Position numbers and translations under genes: made by a program. From assembly GCA_012269555.1 (NCBI GenBank), contig JAAXKA010000088.1:19462-83461 (forward strand): 64,000 nucleotides of DNA, read 5' to 3'. Each line of letters begins with the position of its first letter. Positions within the stretch are counted from its first letter, which is position 1. Shown piece by piece: positions 26,101 through 34,855 of this stretch. The stretch is from Alphaproteobacteria bacterium (lineage in GTDB: Bacteria > Pseudomonadota > Alphaproteobacteria > Puniceispirillales > Puniceispirillaceae). Below the pieces are notes generated by a model. It ran no database searches, had not been told where the DNA came from, and worked only from the letters and a program-made list of their open reading frames with translations.

Positions 26101-27036
26101 GTGCTTTCGGAAGCTGTAACGCATAAAACAAATGAGGGATTGGACGCAACCATTAGCCTTCAAAAAAACGGAAAAAGTTTTTATTGGGCTTCTCATTTTC
26201 TTGGCCGTGAAATGTCTAAAAATGCAGCCAAGTTGTATTCCTACTGTCGTATACTAGATGACTTAGCAGACTCAGAAATTGAGTATGGCCCAGATAGGCT
26301 CAGAAATATACATCTAAATTTAAAGAATAAAAAAAAATATTCTGACCCGCTTCTGGATGAAATGCTTATATTTTTTGAAGATATGAACTTACCTTTTAGG
26401 GCCTTGAAGGACTTGATTGAGGGACTTATGCAAGATCAAAACGATGTTCTAATTAAAAATGAGGCTGAATTAATTCAATATAGCTATCATGTTGCTGGGT
26501 CAGTGGGATGGATGATGTGTCCAATACTTAAATGCAGAAATAAAAAAGCATTTGCTTTCGCAGTGGATCTTGGAATTGCTATGCAACTTACCAATATTGC
26601 ACGAGATGTACGGGAAGATGCTTACATGGGGAGACGATATTTACCGTCAGATTGGGTAAACGATATGTCGCCAACAGATATTTTAGAGGCTTCCAAAAAA
26701 CCAAATTCAAAAAATGCTCAATTGGTAAAAAAAGCGATCATAAAGCTATTATGTCTTGCAGACCAGTATTATCAGAGTGGCGTAAAGGGATTAGTTTTTT
26801 TACCATGGAAGGCACATTTAGCTATTGGTGTTGCAGGGTGTGTTTATCAAAAAATAGGAACCCAATTGATTGCCAAAAAAGTTAATTGGTATGATGGACG
26901 CACAGTCACTTCCAGTTTTGCAAAAGTTCTATCAAGCTGTGGTGTGTTTCCTCTTTTATTTTCGAGGTTTATAAAACCTCCTAAACATGATTCTAAACTA
27001 CATCAATACCTTGCAGAAAAGCTTGATATGTTATGA
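26101..27036 (+). CDS. crtB: Phytoene synthase
   Basis: Condenses two GGPP to phytoene. The 311-residue trans-prenyltransferase shows both aspartate motifs, DDLAD (53-57) in YCRILDDLADSEI and DVRED in NIARDVREDAYMGRRYLP, plus the GLMQDQ segment between them. The start is GTG 26101, preceded by an AAAAGGA stretch a few bases upstream. The end overlaps crtY by 4 bp. Confidence 0.95.
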   Translation: MLSEAVTHKTNEGLDATISLQKNGKSFYWASHFLGREMSKNAAKLYSYCRILDDLADSEIEYGPDRLRNIHLNLKNKKKYSDPLLDEMLIFFEDMNLPFRALKDLIEGLMQDQNDVLIKNEAELIQYSYHVAGSVGWMMCPILKCRNKKAFAFAVDLGIAMQLTNIARDVREDAYMGRRYLPSDWVNDMSPTDILEASKKPNSKNAQLVKKAIIKLLCLADQYYQSGVKGLVFLPWKAHLAIGVAGCVYQKIGTQLIAKKVNWYDGRTVTSSFAKVLSSCGVFPLLFSRFIKPPKHDSKLHQYLAEKLDML

Positions 27037-28175
27037 GCATACAAAAGAAAAGGGTGAAGGCAAAAACGGTGGCAATTGTTGGTGGTGGCTGCGCAGGTTG
27101 GTCTCTTGCAGCTAGAGTCGACCAACTATCTGCTAATAGGGTAACTCTCTACCTAAAAGAGGAACCTCACACCTCCCATAATTGGGGATTCTGGCAGATG
27201 CCTTGGCTTTCTGAAGCATTATCGAGAAAAAGGGCAAAGTGGAATAGTTGGCAAATTATTACTGATGAGGGAATAGTAACCCATCGTAGCATCAACCACG
27301 CTTATTGCAGTATTAGCAGCGATGATTGGTTTGATTGGTGCCAACAAAGATTTCATTCCGCAGCTACCACAACAGAGGTCATAAAGTTACCTGTGACTAA
27401 CACAGATAAAAATATACTAATAACATCGGATCATAAAAAAAAATATGATTCTATTTATGATTCTCGCCCTCCTATGGCAGATAAGAACATTCTACTTCAG
27501 CATTTTAAAGGTTTGGAAATCAAAACATCAATACCAGTTTTTAATTCTAAGGTTGCCGTCTTGATGGACTTCAGAGTATCTCAAAAAAACGGTATTCATT
27601 TCATGTATGTGCTCGGTTATGACGCATATACTGCTCTAGTAGAGTCAACTTTTTTTAGCACATCACCCCATCGAGAAGAAGTTTATGACGAAGCAATAAC
27701 CGACTATTTAAGTCGTATTTATAATGTTACCAGCTTTGAAATCATAAAAAGTGAAAAAGGTATAATCCCAATGGGGGAGGTTAGACCAAAAGATCAAAAT
27801 CCTTTTTTGTATTCTATTGGAAGCAATGCTGGAGCTATTAGACCCTCATCTGGCTATGCATTTAGCTTTATTCAAAAGCAAATTATGCAATTTTTAGATC
27901 GTCAAACAAAACCAACAACCCCACATAAAAAACATGACTTAATGATGGATCATATATTTTTAGAAGTTCTTAAATCCCACCCAGAAAAAGCACAGAGACT
28001 TTTCTTTAAATTAGCAAGAGCGTTAGATGGTGACTCATTTGCTCGATTTTTAAGTGGTGAGGCCAATATTAAAGATTATTTTTTAGTTATAAACTCAATG
28101 CCTAAATGGCTATTTATTAATCAAGCCGTTAGAGTTATCATAGAAAAGTGGAAAAGGATAGCTAAATGGGCTTGA
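27033..28175 (+). CDS. crtY: Lycopene beta-cyclase, CrtY type
   Basis: A flavoprotein that cyclises lycopene ends to give beta-carotene. The 380 residues are the normal CrtY length. Motifs include the N-terminal dinucleotide site VAIVGGGCAGWSLAARV, YDSRPP, LQHFKGLEI, the LMDFRVSQKNG..F segment with TALVEST, the EKGIIPMG motif, and AGAIRPSSGYAFSFIQ. ATG overlaps crtB by 4 bp and its 3' end overlaps blh by 10 bp, so crtB-crtY-blh are translationally coupled. Confidence 0.94.
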   Translation: MSIQKKRVKAKTVAIVGGGCAGWSLAARVDQLSANRVTLYLKEEPHTSHNWGFWQMPWLSEALSRKRAKWNSWQIITDEGIVTHRSINHAYCSISSDDWFDWCQQRFHSAATTTEVIKLPVTNTDKNILITSDHKKKYDSIYDSRPPMADKNILLQHFKGLEIKTSIPVFNSKVAVLMDFRVSQKNGIHFMYVLGYDAYTALVESTFFSTSPHREEVYDEAITDYLSRIYNVTSFEIIKSEKGIIPMGEVRPKDQNPFLYSIGSNAGAIRPSSGYAFSFIQKQIMQFLDRQTKPTTPHKKHDLMMDHIFLEVLKSHPEKAQRLFFKLARALDGDSFARFLSGEANIKDYFLVINSMPKWLFINQAVRVIIEKWKRIAKWA

Positions 28176-28993
28176 TGTTAATTGATTGGTGTGCGTTAGC
28201 ATTAGTTGTGTTTATTGGTTTGCCACATGGTGCCTTAGATGCTGCTATTTCTTTTTCAATGATTTCTTCATCAAAGAGAATAGCCAGATTAGCAGGACTA
28301 CTATTAATTTACCTTTTGCTAGCAATAGCAATTTTTTTAATTTGGGATCAATTACCAGCATTTTCTCTTCTTATTTTTCTTTTGATAAGCATAGTCCATT
28401 TTGGAATGGCTGATTTCAATGCATGCCCAACTAAACTTAAGTGGCCCCACATTATTGCACATGGCGGCACTGTTGCTGTTTGGTTGCCGCTTATCCAAAA
28501 AAATGAAGTTACGAAGCTATTTTCAATATTAACAAGTGGTCCAACTCCCATTTTATGGGACATACTATTGGTATTTTTTTTATGTTGGAGCATAGGAGTA
28601 TGTCTCCATACCTATGAAACTTTACGTTCTAAACATTATAATATCGCCTTTGAACTTATTGGATTAATTTTTCTAGCCTGGTATGCACCCCCTCTCGTTA
28701 CTTTTGCCATATACTTCTGCTTTATCCATAGCAGACGTCACTTCAGTTTTGTTTGGAAACAGTTACAGCATATGAGTTCAAAAAAAATAATGATAGGTAG
28801 TGCTATTATTTTATCTTTTACGAGCTGGTTGATAGGCGGAGGAATATATTTTTTTCTTAATTCGAAAATGATGGCCGGTGAAGCGGCTTTACAAACTGTC
28901 TTTATTGGTCTTGCGGCTTTAACGGTTCCTCACATGATACTTATCGACCTTATATTTAGACCACACGCTTCTAGAATTAAAATCAAAAATTGA
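28166..28993 (+). CDS. blh: Beta-carotene 15,15'-dioxygenase (Blh)
   Basis: A membrane-embedded iron enzyme that cleaves beta-carotene into two retinals, the chromophore for the opsin. The 275-residue protein has about seven hydrophobic helices. The iron-ligand histidines described for the marine Blh family are visible: His21 in GLPHGALD, His78 in VHFGMAD, and His189 and His193 in IHSRRHF; TVPHM near the end carries another conserved histidine. It overlaps crtY by 10 bp and its TGA overlaps the first possible start of the isomerase gene. Its presence makes the island self-sufficient for retinal. Confidence 0.96.
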   Translation: MGLMLIDWCALALVVFIGLPHGALDAAISFSMISSSKRIARLAGLLLIYLLLAIAIFLIWDQLPAFSLLIFLLISIVHFGMADFNACPTKLKWPHIIAHGGTVAVWLPLIQKNEVTKLFSILTSGPTPILWDILLVFFLCWSIGVCLHTYETLRSKHYNIAFELIGLIFLAWYAPPLVTFAIYFCFIHSRRHFSFVWKQLQHMSSKKIMIGSAIILSFTSWLIGGGIYFFLNSKMMAGEAALQTVFIGLAALTVPHMILIDLIFRPHASRIKIKN

Positions 28994-29004
28994 GACAGTT
29001 TTTT

Positions 29005-30048
29005 ATGATTACCCCCACCACAAAAGATTTAATTTCTTCTGCTCGTAAAGATGTTCATATTGATTTATCTAAATCAGAACTCTCTCGCTTCAATATTGCT
29101 CACCCTTTAGACCTAATTACACTGCCACATAATGCTCTTCCAGAAATGGATTTTGATGATGTAGATACTTCTTGTGAATTTCTAAACAGAGAATTATCGT
29201 TTCCATTTATGATAACAGGAATGACAGGTGGCACTCCTCGTGGGAATAGACTAAATCTTGCCTTTGCAGAGGTAGCTAACCAATGCGGTATTGCTTTTGG
29301 TGTTGGAAGCCAAAGAAGCAGCATTGCAAATGGTAAAAGCCAAAAAGAGTTGAGGAAATTAGCTCCAAAAATTCCAATTATTGGCAACATTGGAGGCATT
29401 CAACTTGCGCAGGAAAATGGTTTAGAATTAGCTAAGGCTGCTATAGAAGACCTTGAGGCAGATGCTCTTGCAATTCATTTAAATCCGCTCCAAGAGATAA
29501 TCCAACCAGAGGGAGAATCCAATTGGAGGGGCGTTCTAAATTCGATTGAAATAGCAGTAAAAACGTTACCATGTCCTATTCTCATCAAGGAAGTTGGTGC
29601 GGGCATAAGTTTACCTGTGGCCAAAAAACTTCATAACGTTGGAGTCTACTACATTGATGTTGCTTGTGCAGGAGGAACAAGTTGGGCGAGGATTGAAGCT
29701 GAAAGACTTCCAAAGAGCCAGCGTGAGCTCTATGAGCCATTTCTTGATTGGGGACACCTAATTACAGATATTTTGCCCGAAATGCGACAAATACTTCCAC
29801 AAGTCACAATTATTGGCTCTGGCGGTTTACGCAATGGACTTGATTTAGCTAAGCTTTTATATCTCGGCTGTCATATTGGGGGCGGCGCGTCTGTTTTATT
29901 AAAATCGTTGGAAACAGAAGAATTAGAAGTTAAACAAGAGCATCTTTTTCAATCACTGAAAACAATAAAAGAACAATTATCCATCGCCTTATTTCTTACG
30001 GGGATCAATAAAGCAGATGATTTAAGTAACTTAAATAAAATGTTATAG
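29005..30048 (+). CDS. fni: Type 2 isopentenyl-diphosphate isomerase
   Basis: An FMN- and NADPH-dependent isomerase of IPP and DMAPP, balancing C5 units for the carotenoid genes upstream. About 347 residues. Family signatures are RKDVHIDLS, FMITGMTGGTPRGNRLN, GVGSQRSSI, IGNIGGIQL, the LAIHLNPLQEIIQPEGE segment with the active-site Gln, and GSGGLRNGLDLAKLLYLG. The chosen ATG is at 29005; an in-frame TTG at 28990 overlaps the blh stop and is an alternative. It is last in the island and followed by tandem hairpins. Confidence 0.93.
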   Translation: MITPTTKDLISSARKDVHIDLSKSELSRFNIAHPLDLITLPHNALPEMDFDDVDTSCEFLNRELSFPFMITGMTGGTPRGNRLNLAFAEVANQCGIAFGVGSQRSSIANGKSQKELRKLAPKIPIIGNIGGIQLAQENGLELAKAAIEDLEADALAIHLNPLQEIIQPEGESNWRGVLNSIEIAVKTLPCPILIKEVGAGISLPVAKKLHNVGVYYIDVACAGGTSWARIEAERLPKSQRELYEPFLDWGHLITDILPEMRQILPQVTIIGSGGLRNGLDLAKLLYLGCHIGGGASVLLKSLETEELEVKQEHLFQSLKTIKEQLSIALFLTGINKADDLSNLNKML

Positions 30049-30511
30049 AAAAAACGGTTTTTTTACCAAAATAAAAAAAATTATATACTTGCAAAACCGT
30101 TAAATATCTACCACCGTATATATTAAGACTTTATTAAAAGTCTTCCCCCAGACTGGAGGTCTCGGTTTTCCTACTTTCCGAGGCCTCCTACTTTTAAACA
30201 TGATGTTTAAAGATTAATCATTTTGTATCGTCTTTTAGATTACAATCTATGATTTCACAATGTAAGATTATATTTTGTAACTTAGAAAAAAAATTAGATG
30301 CCAAATTCACTAATTTTAAATTAATTGGATAGCGGTAATTAATTTTTGATTAATAATTCCTTCGCCTTAAAACATTTAAAGGACAAGAATGGATTTAATT
30401 GTGTTACTCAAAATGCTTGCTTTAAATATAGTTTAAACTATGTTTTACAAGAGTATTTTCAACTTTCTATGGTAGGAAATAAAAAAGTTTTCAGCGATAA
30501 GGTTTTAAGAT
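30049..30511. other. 463-bp AT-rich spacer with three tandem hairpins
   Basis: No gene found. 30055-30101 contains a 9-bp inverted pair (AACGGTTTT and AAAACCGTT) about 30 bases apart. Three consecutive hairpins occupy 30125-30211 (separate entry). From 30212 to 30511 I see only AT-rich sequence that must hold the promoter of the downstream oxidase. Confidence 0.6.
30125..30211 (+). ncRNA. Three tandem hairpins, terminator complex or small RNA candidate
   Basis: Hairpin 1: AAGACTT 30125-30131 with AAGTCTT 30138-30144. Hairpin 2: GGAGGTCTCGG 30155-30165 with CCGAGGCCTCC 30178-30188, eleven pairs with one G-U, and a pyrimidine-rich 12-base loop (TTTTCCTACTTT). Hairpin 3: TTTAAACAT 30193-30201 with ATGTTTAAA 30203-30211. 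They begin 77 bp after the isomerase stop. Simple termination needs only one, and none has a strong T tail, so a small RNA or processed mRNA 3' end is possible. The strand is unproven. Confidence 0.4.
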
Positions 30512-31678
30512 TTGACAACTAAGTTAATGTCAAAATTCCCAAGAATTAGTGATCTAGAGCCAGCCGCTGCTAGAAACATTCCCCCATTTATACATGCATA
30601 TCTTGAGGCCGGCACTGGAAATGGACATGCTATGTCTCGCAATCGAAAAGCTTTAGACAAAGTTACATTCACCCCCGAATTAATGCATGGAAGGTTTGTT
30701 CCCAATCTAGAAACTAAGTTTTTGGGTCAAACATTTTCAATGCCATTTGGTGTTGCCCCCATTGGATTATCTTCTATGATTTGGCCTCTATCCGAACATC
30801 ACCTAGCGGCAATGGCAGCAAAATTAAATATACCCTATACACTAAGTACTGTTGCAGGAGCAAGCATTGAAGATATTGGAAGTAAAAGTGATGGATTTGG
30901 CTGGTTTCAATTATATGCGCCACACAGCCGTGAAATTATGTGCTCTTTATTAGAGAGAGCAGCGAATTCAAATATGCAGGTTTTGGTAGTTACTGGAGAT
31001 GTGCCTGGGCCTAGTCGACGAGAAGATATGCGAAAAGCTGGGGCCCCCATTGGTTCTAGAAATGCAACTAAAATGAACTTAAGAATGCTTTTACAAATCT
31101 TGCAGCATCCAAGATGGGCTCTGGCTGCATTGGAACTAAAAGGCAAACTCCGTTTTAAAAATATGGAACCCTATGTCCCCAGAGACAACTCAAAGCCTAT
31201 ATCAGAATTTATAGGAGAACAGCTTAACGGTTCATTAACTTGGGAATATTTGTCAGAAATTAGAAAACATTGGAAAGGCAAATTACTCTTGAAAGGCGTA
31301 ATGCAAAAATCAGACGCGATGAAAGCTGTTGATATAGGTGTTGATGGGATAGTGGTTTCAAACCATGGCGGCAGACAGTTTGACGGGAACCCTGCTTCTA
31401 TATCTGCTCTACCCTCAATACGCCAAGCAGTCGGACCTAAATATCCACTTGTTTTTGATAGCGGAATCCGGTCTGGTCTTGATATACTTAGAGCCCTGGC
31501 ATTAGGAGCAGATTTTGTTCTTGTTGGGAGACCATTTTTATATGGTTTAGCTGCTATTGGAACACACGGCGGAAAACATGTTGCACAAATACTTGAAGAG
31601 GAAATCATCAACGCGCTTCTTCAAATAGGAGCAAAAAACATAACTGAATTACGCCAGCGCCTAGATTTAAAAAATTAA
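30512..31678 (+). CDS. FMN-dependent alpha-hydroxy-acid dehydrogenase (LldD-like)
   Basis: Oxidises an L-2-hydroxy acid such as lactate or glycolate to the oxo acid, passing electrons to quinone or O2. The 388-residue TIM-barrel protein has SMPFGVAPIGLSSMIWP (FMN site), FQLYAPHSRE, VVTGDVPGPSRRED, KGVMQKSDAMKAVDIGVDG, the active-site histidine motif VSNHGGRQFDG, and FDSGIRSGLDILRALALGAD plus VGRPFLYG. TTG 30512 is preceded by AAGG; ATG 30527 is an alternative. It is separated from the carotenoid operon by the hairpin region, so it is probably its own unit. The 3' end overlaps the helicase by 4 bp, tail to tail. Confidence 0.93.
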   Translation: MTTKLMSKFPRISDLEPAAARNIPPFIHAYLEAGTGNGHAMSRNRKALDKVTFTPELMHGRFVPNLETKFLGQTFSMPFGVAPIGLSSMIWPLSEHHLAAMAAKLNIPYTLSTVAGASIEDIGSKSDGFGWFQLYAPHSREIMCSLLERAANSNMQVLVVTGDVPGPSRREDMRKAGAPIGSRNATKMNLRMLLQILQHPRWALAALELKGKLRFKNMEPYVPRDNSKPISEFIGEQLNGSLTWEYLSEIRKHWKGKLLLKGVMQKSDAMKAVDIGVDGIVVSNHGGRQFDGNPASISALPSIRQAVGPKYPLVFDSGIRSGLDILRALALGADFVLVGRPFLYGLAAIGTHGGKHVAQILEEEIINALLQIGAKNITELRQRLDLKN

Positions 31679-33654
31679 AATTTATTGCGCCGCAACGGCG
31701 CCTTGCCCCCACCCATTGTAGTTGATATCTTTCTCTTTTTAGTCTTGTTTTTTCCTGACTGCCGAAAAGCTATACCTTTTCCTTTTTTATCCTGACTTTG
31801 ATTAGATTGGCCTAACTTCAAATCATGAGGAGCCTGCTTATGCATTGCTTGATTTCCAAAATGAGTTTTCTCTGTATTCGCTTTTTTTGGCTTTCTCTTA
31901 TTTTTTTTAAAATCTAATTCACCTGAAACTGCTTTGCTTTTCTTTGATTTAGACTTTTTCTTATTTTCTAAAGATAGTTTGACGTTTTTTTTAGTAGAAA
32001 GCTCGGATGAGCCTGCATGATTACTACTCCTCCTAGAAGAAGAAAACTTGCGCTTTCGAACCAGCTGTATGCGCTCTGGTGCCGCCTGCATTTGTTTTAT
32101 TTGAATTTTTTCTTCTAGCAAAAAATCAGGGCCAATTTCGGCAAGTAATTGCTGAACGCCATTTGATGCAATTTCAACAAATGTTAAGGAATTATGTATC
32201 TGAATATCCCCAATCAAGGACTTATCCATATTTCCAACTCGACATAACATAGCAACAAGCCACCTAGGTTCTGCATTATCCCTGTAGCCAACTGATAATT
32301 CAAACCAGCTTGAATTAGAAAAATCAGCAGGTCCTATTGCATTAGAAACTGTTAATTCTTCTGGTGCTGATTTTCCAGCCATTTGACTACGAACAAATGC
32401 AGATGCAATCGCTTCAATTGGGAATTTTTGCAGTATCCTCTGGGCTATCTCCACTTCTGAAGCATCTGCTGGGCTAGTTAACAACTCAGACTTAAGTAAG
32501 CTAATTCTGTCTTTTTCAATTATTTGGTCTGCAGATGGTGGGGTTACCCAGCTAGGTTCAATACCATTGCTCTCAAACATTCTCTCTACTTTTTTAAAAT
32601 TTCTATTTGGGATTAATACAACAGAAACACCCTTACGTCCTGCACGACCAGTGCGACCAGACCTATGCAACATTGCTTCATTACTTTGAGGCAAGTCGGC
32701 GTGGATAACTAACTCAAGATTAGGTAAATCGATACCTCTAGCTGCAACATCCGTCGCTACACAAACATTTGCTTTCCCGACTCGCATAGATTGTAGAGCA
32801 AAGTTTCGCTCTTTTTGCGAGAGTTCTCCCGATAACGCTACAACAGAAAATCCACGATTAGTCAACCTTGACGCTAAATGAGTAACAGCAGCCCTTGTAT
32901 TACAAAACACAATCGCTCCAGATACATCATGATATCGAAGTAAGTTGACAACCGCTTTGTCTCTATCGGAAGGTTGAATCTTAATAGCATGATAGCTAAT
33001 GTCTAAATGCTGCGATTTTTTTGAAGAGACAGAAATACGAACTGATTCTTTCTGGTAGGTTTTAGCTAATTTAACAATTTGAGTTGGAACAGTAGCTGAA
33101 AACAACAAAGTCCTTCGTTCAACAGGTGCCTTCCCTAAGATAAAAGTTAAATCTTCACGAAATCCCATATCTAGCATTTCATCAGCTTCATCAAGAACAA
33201 CAGCCTTTATGTCTGACAAACTTAATACACCTCGTTCAATATGGTCTCTTATTCTGCCTGGGGTTCCAACAACAATGTGCGCACCACTTTCTAACGTTCT
33301 TCGCTCAGCTCGTGGATCCATACCCCCAACACAAGAGGCAAATTGCGCCTTGGTGCGAACATATAGCCACTCAAGCTCTTTTCTTACCTGCAAAGCTAAT
33401 TCTCTTGTTGGTGCAATTATTATTGCAAGAGGTATTTTTGGGCGATCAAATTCCATTTTTTCAGCAAGTAATGTACTAGCAATAGAAATTCCAAAAGCAA
33501 GTGTTTTTCCTGAACCAGTTTGAGCAGATACAAGAAGATCAGAATTTGCATCCTCAATTTTAAGTATAGCCTCTTGTACAGGTGTCAACGTAATATAACT
33601 TCGTGCTGACATTGCTTCTGCGAGGGCAGAATGAATTTTGGTCTGATTTGACAT
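31675..33654 (-). CDS. DEAD-box RNA helicase (DeaD/CsdA-like) with basic tail
   Basis: An ATP-dependent RNA helicase of about 659 residues. The start at 33654 follows GAGAG; an extension to 33684 adds ten residues. Core motifs: the TPVQEAIL Q-motif end, SAQTGSGKTLAF (I), PTRELALQV (Ia), GTPGRIRDHI (Ib), LDEADEMLD (II), LFSATVP (III), IVFCNTRAAV (IV), ATDVAARGIDLP (V) and HRSGRTGRAG (VI). A DbpA-type RNA-binding domain follows (VAMLCRVGNMDKSLIGDIQI), then about 130 residues very rich in Lys and Ser with low complexity, probably an RNA-binding tail. Related proteins aid ribosome assembly and cold growth. The upstream region is highly foldable (33723-33821). Confidence 0.94.
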   Translation of the reverse strand: MSNQTKIHSALAEAMSARSYITLTPVQEAILKIEDANSDLLVSAQTGSGKTLAFGISIASTLLAEKMEFDRPKIPLAIIIAPTRELALQVRKELEWLYVRTKAQFASCVGGMDPRAERRTLESGAHIVVGTPGRIRDHIERGVLSLSDIKAVVLDEADEMLDMGFREDLTFILGKAPVERRTLLFSATVPTQIVKLAKTYQKESVRISVSSKKSQHLDISYHAIKIQPSDRDKAVVNLLRYHDVSGAIVFCNTRAAVTHLASRLTNRGFSVVALSGELSQKERNFALQSMRVGKANVCVATDVAARGIDLPNLELVIHADLPQSNEAMLHRSGRTGRAGRKGVSVVLIPNRNFKKVERMFESNGIEPSWVTPPSADQIIEKDRISLLKSELLTSPADASEVEIAQRILQKFPIEAIASAFVRSQMAGKSAPEELTVSNAIGPADFSNSSWFELSVGYRDNAEPRWLVAMLCRVGNMDKSLIGDIQIHNSLTFVEIASNGVQQLLAEIGPDFLLEEKIQIKQMQAAPERIQLVRKRKFSSSRRSSNHAGSSELSTKKNVKLSLENKKKSKSKKSKAVSGELDFKKNKRKPKKANTEKTHFGNQAMHKQAPHDLKLGQSNQSQDKKGKGIAFRQSGKNKTKKRKISTTMGGGKAPLRRNKF

Positions 33655-33996
33655 AAAATTTCTCTCGAACTGGGTGACTGCCACCTAAAACCACGCTGTT
33701 ATTTCCTAAAACATAATTAAACTAATCTTTAACTACAGGTTACAGCATGAAACACTTCCAGTTGAATACGCTCTGTAGTCCTTGCTGTCAAAGATTATTC
33801 ATTTGGGAAGGGGCAATGAATTGTTTCACAAAATTATGAGTTAAATGGGACAATAAAATCTGTCATCCATATAAATTTGTTATAGGTAATAAATAAAAAT
33901 TCATAATTTTTTTAAAATTTCACTTCCTCAATATATTAATACAAACTAAACATATAGTTAAGAATATAATTGCCAACTTGTTTATTGAACGAGAAG
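33655..33996. other. Divergent spacer between helicase and hisI
   Basis: A 342-bp region with no coding capacity that I can support. It contains the foldable segment 33723-33821 described separately and an AT-rich half (33840-33996) next to hisI. No clear -35/-10 pair could be placed for either gene. Confidence 0.6.
33723..33821. promoter_or_regulatory. Structured segment with alternative pairings upstream of the helicase
   Basis: Outer stem TAATCTTT 33723-33730 with AAAGATTA 33790-33797. Inside it, ACTACAG 33732-33738 pairs with CTGTAGT 33773-33779, while ACAGCA 33742-33747 can pair with TGCTGT 33783-33788. The two inner pairings cross, so they make a pseudoknot or exclude each other. Next to it, ATTCATT 33797-33803 pairs with AATGAAT 33815-33821; read on the minus strand its loop is GCCCCTTCCCA. 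On the minus strand this would be an mRNA leader 69-167 bases before the helicase start. An independent small RNA is the alternative. Confidence 0.45.
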
Positions 33997-34377
33997 ATGA
34001 TGATAGAATCCATTGACCAATTAAAATTTAATATAGATGGCTTGATTCCTGCAGTTGCGCAGCAATGGGATAGTGGTGAGATTTTAATGATGGCATGGAT
34101 GTCTAAACAAACATTGCTAAAATCATTGGAACAAAAAAAGGCTATTTATTACTCCCGCTCTAGACAAACTGAATGGCGCAAAGGCGACACATCTGGAAAT
34201 ATTCAAATAATAAAAGAAATTCGCACAGACTGTGATAACGATTGCATTTTGCTTTTAGTAGACCAAAAAGGTGCAGCTTGTCACAAAAATACCAGAAGTT
34301 GCTTTACAAAACTGCTGTCTGAGACAGGTCTTAAAAATAACGCTGAAACAGCATACCCAACATTTAAGGTTATTTGA
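33997..34377 (+). CDS. hisI: Phosphoribosyl-AMP cyclohydrolase
   Basis: The third step of histidine synthesis, opening the adenine ring of PR-AMP; zinc- and magnesium-dependent. About 126 residues without the HisE domain. Signatures: the LIPAVAQQWDSGEILMMAWM start, YYSRSRQTEWRKGDTSGN, the RTDCDNDCILLLV region with Asp and Cys metal ligands, and AACHKNTRSCF. The start is ATG 33997 or the adjacent ATG 34000; the frame extends to a TTG at 33970 without a ribosome binding site. It stands alone, away from other his genes. Confidence 0.93.
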   Translation: MMIESIDQLKFNIDGLIPAVAQQWDSGEILMMAWMSKQTLLKSLEQKKAIYYSRSRQTEWRKGDTSGNIQIIKEIRTDCDNDCILLLVDQKGAACHKNTRSCFTKLLSETGLKNNAETAYPTFKVI

Positions 34378-34392
34378 GAATATTAGCCAAAT

Positions 34393-34854
34393 TTAATTAC
34401 TCTCTTCTAAGTGCCACCTTTTCTTAGCTGCTTTGTCATTCTCCCGCTCGGAAACCCAAGTTCTACCATCTTTTGTTTCTTCAGCCTTCCAAAATGGAGC
34501 ATCTGTTTTTAAATAATCCATAATATATTGGCATCCATCAAAGGCAGCGTGTCGATGCGCTGAAGCGCATCCAACAAATACAATCATCTCCTCCGGTTTA
34601 AGTCTTCCAACACGGTGAACAATTGTGATCGAGTCTATTGGCCATTCTTTTTTTGCTTTCTGCGCTATCTCTTCAAGAGTTGCTTCTGACATTCCTGGAT
34701 AATGTTCTAATGTTAAAGAAATTAGTGAGCTATCTTTTGAGCTATCTCTTACCATCCCACAAAAAGTTGCGATGGCCCCAATTGACTTCGAACTCAATTG
34801 CTTAATCTCTGCTGTAACGTCAAACTCCTCGTTTTGTATAGAAATTTTAATCAA
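34393..34854 (-). CDS. moaE: Molybdopterin synthase catalytic subunit
   Basis: The large subunit that inserts two sulfurs from MoaD thiocarboxylate into cyclic pyranopterin monophosphate. The 153-residue protein has GAIATFCGMVRD, LTLEHYPGMSEATLEEIA, VHRVGRLKPEEMIVFVGCAS with HRHAAFDGCQYIMDYLK, and the catalytic lysine region KTDAPFWKAEET. It lies one base after the moaD stop and is last in the run moaA-mobB-moeA-moaD-moaE. Confidence 0.95.
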   Translation of the reverse strand: MIKISIQNEEFDVTAEIKQLSSKSIGAIATFCGMVRDSSKDSSLISLTLEHYPGMSEATLEEIAQKAKKEWPIDSITIVHRVGRLKPEEMIVFVGCASAHRHAAFDGCQYIMDYLKTDAPFWKAEETKDGRTWVSERENDKAAKKRWHLEESN

Positions 34855-34855
34855 T

